From an uncultured Lachnospiraceae bacterium (GTDB taxonomy: Bacteria; Bacillota; Clostridia; Lachnospirales; Lachnospiraceae), in NCBI GenBank assembly GCA_910586125.1, contig CAJUHP010000009.1, forward strand, positions 29,427 to 93,426: 64,000 bases of DNA, in the 5' to 3' direction. Under the pieces are notes generated by a model that saw only the letters and a list, made by a program, of their open reading frames with translations, ran no database searches and was not told where the DNA came from. Below, piece after piece: positions 60,291-64,000 of this stretch. Position 1 is the stretch's first letter. The number at the start of each line of letters is the position of its first letter. Both the position numbers and the translations under genes were made by a program.

Positions 60291-62285
60291 TTACTGCGCC
60301 AGCTTGATCATCAGTTCATTGCTGCGGCGGATGAAGGCTGTCATTCTCTCCGGTGACAGGGAACCATGGCTTAACAGCGCCAGGTCGTAGAGCTGTTCGC
60401 AGATACGGGGCGTCATTTCGCCCTCGGGAGCGCCCAGAACAGCCTGTACCAGAGGATGGCTGACATTGAGAATCAGAGTCTGTCCCTCCGCACCGAACAT
60501 GGATGTATCGCCCATTCCGTACATGCGCATCATCTCCTGCATCCGGCGGCTCTCCTCGGATACCGTGATCATGGAGGCGATGGCGGCATCCTTCAGCTTT
60601 TCGGCTTTGACCTCCAGTTGGTCGTTATTCAAGGCTTTCTTAAATACGTCGCTGAGAGACTCGGCGTCCGTTTTCAGCTTTTCGGCCTCCTCCTCGGAAA
60701 CCTGCTCTTTGTAGGAATCGCTGTCCGCGTCAATCCGCTTGAAATGCAGATTTTCGTTTGCCTGCTCAATCTGCTGGATGAAAGGGGAGTCAATGTTGTG
60801 GGTCAGGATGACCGCATTGGTACCCTGTGCCTTGAACATGTTAATATACTGGCTCTGTTCCTTCTCGTCCGTAACATAGTAAATGGTATTTTCGTGCGTC
60901 TCTTTCGCATCCTCCTGGCATTCGGGCAGCGTCAGATACTTGCCGTTTAAATCCTTGAAGATCATATAATCCTGGATCTTCTCGCGGAACTTTTCATCCC
61001 GGATATAGCCAAACTTGATAAAGGGATTGATATCGTCCCAGTATTTCTCGTAGGATTCTTTCTCCGTCTTATACATGCCGCTCAGCTTATCGGCCACCTT
61101 CTTTGTGATATAATCGGAGATTTTCTTTACAAAGCCGTCGTTCTGCAGGGCGCTGCGGGACACGTTCAGAGGCAGATCCGGGCAGTCGATCACGCCCTTT
61201 AAGAGCATCAGGAATTCCGGAATGACTTCCTTGATATTATCCGCGATGAAAACCTGGTTGTTGTACAGCTTGATCACGCCCTCGATGGTCTCGTACTCCA
61301 GCGCAATCTTCGGGAAATACAGAATCCCCTTTAAGTTAAACGGATAGTCCATATTCAGGTGAATCCAGAACAGAGGCTCCTTATAATCATTGAAGACCTT
61401 GCGGTAAAAGGTTTTGTATTCCTCCTCGGTGCAGTCGTTGGGGTGCTTGGCCCACAAAGGATGGGTGTCGTTGACCGGTACGGGGCGGCGGACAATCTTG
61501 GCCTTGTTCTTGGCAGGGCTGATTTCGACCAGCTCCTTCGTCCCGTCCTCGTTTTCTTTCTCCTCGGTCTTGGCCTCCTCCGTGAAGCGCTCGATTACCG
61601 TGTCGTCTTCCTTTACCTCGTCGGCGTCGATGGTGTCGTACTCCGGCTCCGCGTTCTCCTTGTTCAGATAGATCTCGGTGGGCATGAAAGAGCAGTATTT
61701 CTGCAGTACTTCACGGACGCGGTATTCATTGGAGAATTCCACGCTTTCCTCATTGAGATACAGGGTGATGCAGGTACCTATGCCCTGCTTTTCGCCGTCG
61801 CCCATCGTGAACTCATTGCCGCCCTCAGACTCCCAGTGAACAGGAACGGCGCCTTCCCGGTAGGACAGCGTATCGATGGTGACGCGATCCGCTACCATAA
61901 AGGCAGAGTAGAAGCCCAGACCAAAGTGACCGATAATCTGGTCGTCGCCAGCCTTGTCCTTATACTGCTCCAAAAAGGCCTGCGCGCCGGAAAAGGCGAT
62001 CTGATTGATATACTCGTCCACCTCGTCCATGGTCATTCCCAGACCATTATCGGTAAAGGAGATCGTCTTTTCATCGGGATTGACCGTCACCTGAACCTGA
62101 AATTTGGTATCGTCGGGGATCTGGTATTCTCCCAGGATCTCCAGCTTTTTCAGCTTGGTGATGGCGTCGCAGCCGTTGCTGATCAGCTCCCGAATGAAGA
62201 TGTCATGATCGGAATAGAGCCACTTTTTAATAATCGGAAAAATGTTTTCGCTGTTAATGGATAGATTACCGCTTTTTACAGCCAT
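60291..62285 (-). CDS. htpG: Hsp90 chaperone HtpG
   Basis: The 664-aa protein is a full-length bacterial Hsp90. The N-terminal ATPase shows FIRELISNGCDA, DNGLGM and GHFGLGFYSAFMV. An acidic stretch rich in Glu and Lys (DADEVKEDDTVIERFTEEA region) is inserted between the N-terminal and middle domains, longer than in E. coli HtpG. The middle domain has LNVSRSALQ. AAGGAG precedes the ATG. A consensus promoter and a CIRCE operator lie upstream, so control by HrcA is likely, unlike Bacillus subtilis htpG, which is HrcA-independent. Confidence 0.96.
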   Translation of the reverse strand: MAVKSGNLSINSENIFPIIKKWLYSDHDIFIRELISNGCDAITKLKKLEILGEYQIPDDTKFQVQVTVNPDEKTISFTDNGLGMTMDEVDEYINQIAFSGAQAFLEQYKDKAGDDQIIGHFGLGFYSAFMVADRVTIDTLSYREGAVPVHWESEGGNEFTMGDGEKQGIGTCITLYLNEESVEFSNEYRVREVLQKYCSFMPTEIYLNKENAEPEYDTIDADEVKEDDTVIERFTEEAKTEEKENEDGTKELVEISPAKNKAKIVRRPVPVNDTHPLWAKHPNDCTEEEYKTFYRKVFNDYKEPLFWIHLNMDYPFNLKGILYFPKIALEYETIEGVIKLYNNQVFIADNIKEVIPEFLMLLKGVIDCPDLPLNVSRSALQNDGFVKKISDYITKKVADKLSGMYKTEKESYEKYWDDINPFIKFGYIRDEKFREKIQDYMIFKDLNGKYLTLPECQEDAKETHENTIYYVTDEKEQSQYINMFKAQGTNAVILTHNIDSPFIQQIEQANENLHFKRIDADSDSYKEQVSEEEAEKLKTDAESLSDVFKKALNNDQLEVKAEKLKDAAIASMITVSEESRRMQEMMRMYGMGDTSMFGAEGQTLILNVSHPLVQAVLGAPEGEMTPRICEQLYDLALLSHGSLSPERMTAFIRRSNELMIKLAQ

Positions 62286-62334
62286 TGTACTGTCACTCCT
62301 TTTTTTGTGTTATGATACTCCGCTACTGGGGACT

Positions 62335-62363
62335 ATTGTAATACGGGGCGAAGGAAATGTCAA
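62335..62363 (-). promoter_or_regulatory. Promoter of htpG
   Basis: On the minus strand TTGACA (62358-62363) and TACAAT (62335-62340) are separated by 17 bases. The start near 62328 gives a leader of about 43 bases. Confidence 0.85.
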
Positions 62364-62370
62364 GAGGAAA

Positions 62371-62397
62371 TCAGCACTCGTTTGGTTTGAGTGCTAA
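62371..62397. promoter_or_regulatory. CIRCE operator (HrcA binding site)
   Basis: TCAGCACTC, nine bases, GAGTGCTAA matches the CIRCE consensus TTAGCACTC-N9-GAGTGCTAA with one mismatch. It is centred between divergent htpG and rlmH, seven bases upstream of the htpG -35 and 27 bases before the rlmH ATG. Confidence 0.9.
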
Positions 62398-62423
62398 CAA
62401 GAGAAAAGCAGGAGGAACATGCT

Positions 62424-62903
62424 ATGCGTATCACTGTGCTTTGCGTCGGCAAGGTGAAAGAATCTTATTTTACAGAAGCGATTAAAGAGTATGCAAAGCG
62501 CCTGAGCCGCTACTGCCGCCTGGAGATTGTGGAGGTGGCCGACGAGAAGACGCCAGACGGTGCCTCTGAGGCGCTCAACCGGCAGATTGTGGCGAAAGAG
62601 GGCCAGAGGCTCCTGGAGAAAATTCCGTCGGAGGCCTATGTGATTGCGCTGGCCATCGAGGGCCGCCAGCCGGATTCCATCGAGCTTGCAAAGCAGATCA
62701 ATGATCTGGGGATTCGAGGGGTAAGCCATATTGTCTTTGTCATAGGAGGGTCGCTGGGGCTGGGAGAGGCGGTCATGAAACGGGCAGATGCGGCGGTGAG
62801 CTTTTCGCGGATGACGTTTCCGCATCAACTGATGCGGGTAATCTTGCTGGAGCAGGTGTATCGGGCTTATCGGATTATTCATCGGGAACCGTATCATAAG
62901 TGA
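62424..62903 (+). CDS. rlmH: 23S rRNA pseudouridine-1915 N3-methyltransferase
   Basis: The 159-aa protein is a SPOUT-class methyltransferase of exactly the usual RlmH length. It begins MRITVLCVGKVKE and has the C-terminal knot motifs FVIGGSLGLGE, SFSRMTFPHQLMRVILLEQVYRAYRI (landmarks MTFPHQ and EQVYRAY) and HREPYHK. It methylates m3-psi-1915 in helix 69. The longest frame starts inside the CIRCE element; GGAGGAAC before the ATG at 62424 fixes the start. The CIRCE element lies in its 5' flank and may affect it. Confidence 0.97.
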   Translation: MRITVLCVGKVKESYFTEAIKEYAKRLSRYCRLEIVEVADEKTPDGASEALNRQIVAKEGQRLLEKIPSEAYVIALAIEGRQPDSIELAKQINDLGIRGVSHIVFVIGGSLGLGEAVMKRADAAVSFSRMTFPHQLMRVILLEQVYRAYRIIHREPYHK

Positions 62904-62985
62904 GGGCGAAATTTTGCAGAGATTCAGGAAGTGCCTGAAAGCTAAAATTTTAATATAAAAGGGAATTTTGAAAGGAAGATTTTGT

Positions 62986-63717
62986 ATGGAAAAGCCGGAA
63001 ATGATTATCTTTGATTATGGGCGTACATTAATTTACCAACCGAATTATAATGCTTCCAATGGAAATAAAGCAATTTATCCATATATAGACAGGAATCCAC
63101 GCAATATTTCTTTTGAAGAATATGACAGGAGCAATATAGAACTGTTTGAGAAAATCAAAAAAGAAAGAGGAAAGTATCTTGAAATCCCTGAGCATAATTT
63201 TTTAAGGCTGTTTTTGGAGTATATGGATATTTCTCTGTCTGTTTCGCTGGAAGAAGCTGAGATAATAATTATGAATGGAATATCTCAAGGTGCAGTTATG
63301 CCCTATGCGGATATTATGCTTGATTGCCTTAATGCAAAAGGAATAAGGACTGGAGTGATAAGCAACAATTGTTTTTCCGGTGCTGCCTTAAAGGAGCAGT
63401 TTGACCGTCTGCTCCCGAGAAACAGATTTGAATTTGTGCTAGTATCAAGTGATTACATATTCAGAAAGCCACACAACATGATGTACGAGATAGCACTGCA
63501 GAAATCGGGACTAACGGCAGATAAAGTGTGGTACTGCGGCGACAGTATGGAAAATGACATTTACGGAGCAAATGGTGTTGGAATGTTTCCTGTTTTATAT
63601 GAAGGAAGAACAGAGGGTGAAACACATTTTCTATATGCTCAAAGCCATAGGGATACTCCTGATTTCGAATGTCTGCTTATTCATGACTGGCAGGAGATGA
63701 TGGATATTTTGGCATGA
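62986..63717 (+). CDS. HAD-superfamily hydrolase
   Basis: The 243-aa protein has the HAD core: motif I IIFDYGRTL with the nucleophile Asp, motif II GVISNN, motif III lysine in FRKPHNMMYE, and motif IV WYCGDSMENDIYGA. The second Asp of the usual DxDx(T/V) motif is Gly (DYGRT), as in several clostridial HAD proteins; this usually affects acid catalysis. A helical cap lies between motifs I and II. Its substrate is unknown. The frame opens at a TTG at 62968, but AAAGGAAG before the ATG at 62986 supports the later start. Its DNA is AT-richer than rlmH. Confidence 0.85.
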   Translation: MEKPEMIIFDYGRTLIYQPNYNASNGNKAIYPYIDRNPRNISFEEYDRSNIELFEKIKKERGKYLEIPEHNFLRLFLEYMDISLSVSLEEAEIIIMNGISQGAVMPYADIMLDCLNAKGIRTGVISNNCFSGAALKEQFDRLLPRNRFEFVLVSSDYIFRKPHNMMYEIALQKSGLTADKVWYCGDSMENDIYGANGVGMFPVLYEGRTEGETHFLYAQSHRDTPDFECLLIHDWQEMMDILA

Positions 63718-63968
63718 TAAAACTGTAAATGGAGTTTAAATGGCGGTACATCCTCAAAACCGCAGATTATCTTTCGATTATATAGAAGTACAAGTTGGAA
63801 TTGATGCATGTTTGAGAATATAATGGTCAGACAGCGGGGGCGAGGTTGACTGCAAGTCTGAAACGGATTGCTGTCAAAACAAGCTGGTTATTTTGAACTT
63901 CTGAAAAATATGGGTGGTTTGTTAGCCTGGAATATGATAAAATACCAGTAAAAGCAGGAGGTGAGGCC
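63718..63968. other. Gap before the last gene
   Basis: No gene is supported here. A 27-codon ORF at about 63740-63823 has GGAG close to its ATG but no recognisable content. The 3' part carries the probable promoter of the last gene. Confidence 0.4.
63936..63943 (+). promoter_or_regulatory. Possible -10 box of the last gene
   Basis: GATAAAAT, preceded by T to make TGATAAAAT, is an extended -10 about 25 bases before the ATG. The -35 is not clear. Confidence 0.4.
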
Positions 63969-64000
63969 ATGAATACAGATACTACCATAGCGAAAAACAT
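63969..64000 (+). CDS. Start of a gene cut by the window end
   Basis: An ATG at 63969 follows a strong AGGAGGTGAGG ribosome binding site and reads MNTDTTIAKN before the window ends. The ten visible residues are not enough to name a product. Confidence 0.6.
   Translation, partial: MNTDTTIAKN

Noticed and set aside
62923..62939. TTCAGG/CCTGAA hairpin after rlmH as a terminator
   Set aside because: The stem has only six pairs and no U-tract follows directly.
1..64000. tRNA, rRNA, CRISPR array, insertion sequence or prophage genes
   Set aside because: No stretch with the needed signature motifs or gene content was found when reading both strands; a covariance scan could still reveal a missed small RNA.

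Overview
The window looks like a chromosomal segment of a Gram-positive anaerobe of the class Clostridia, most likely a Lachnospiraceae gut bacterium. The pointers are strong AGGAGG ribosome binding sites, an L-box lysine riboswitch on dapA-dapB, a CIRCE operator, a DUF6514 protein, a TraX-family membrane protein, an sCache chemoreceptor and a large exopolysaccharide locus. Species was not determined. Most of the window is close to 50% GC by eye; the block from about 27.9 to 42.8 kb is clearly AT-richer and looks horizontally acquired. No tRNA, rRNA, CRISPR array, insertion sequence, recombinase or prophage gene was recognised.

Layout. 0-11 kb: a frameshifted small membrane-anchored protein, a class A penicillin-binding protein, DUF6514, YigZ, and a leftward operon of GtrB-like glycosyltransferase, GtrA flippase, YfhO-like membrane protein and argH. 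The first three form the known three-component set for glycosylating cell-surface polymers. 11-15 kb: a tandem OB-fold SSB-like protein, a corrinoid adenosyltransferase, then dapA-dapB under a lysine riboswitch, and a low-complexity lipoprotein. 15.4-22.1 kb: one tightly overlapped operon of VanR/VanS-like two-component system, exported membrane protein, ABC ATPase, ABC-2 permease and a SanA/YdcF-like protein. 22.3-24.6 kb: an ABC-F ATPase, a short NADAR protein and a small membrane protein.

24.77-42.8 kb is the most interesting region. Two 28-bp inverted copies of a site (10-bp arms around an asymmetric 7-bp core) bracket a 215-bp segment. Inside it are a leftward TTGCAT-17-TATAAT promoter and a rightward terminator. 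This is the architecture of a tyrosine-recombinase invertible promoter. On its right side lies a helicase with six helicase-associated repeats, followed after 48 bp without a visible terminator by a 14-gene polysaccharide locus (phosphoglycosyltransferase, three GT2 enzymes, Wzx, Wzy, acyltransferases, PLP-fold enzymes, nucleotide-sugar enzymes). In the sequenced orientation the promoter points away from the helicase and towards a 63-aa membrane protein. I infer that helicase and capsule expression may be phase-variable.

43-64 kb: a GH13 glycogen-debranching homologue that has lost all three catalytic acids, TraX, a chemoreceptor, an Lhr-type helicase, an EamA half-transporter, an operon of M29 peptidase homologue, hypothetical protein, ArsR-DUF2087 regulator and flavodoxin, a small terminator-bounded transcript, RtcB, a degenerate-GGDEF/EAL/PAS c-di-GMP phosphodiesterase, htpG with a nearby CIRCE, rlmH, a HAD phosphatase and the first codons of another gene. 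No comparison program was run; all family calls are from motifs and overall sequence character.
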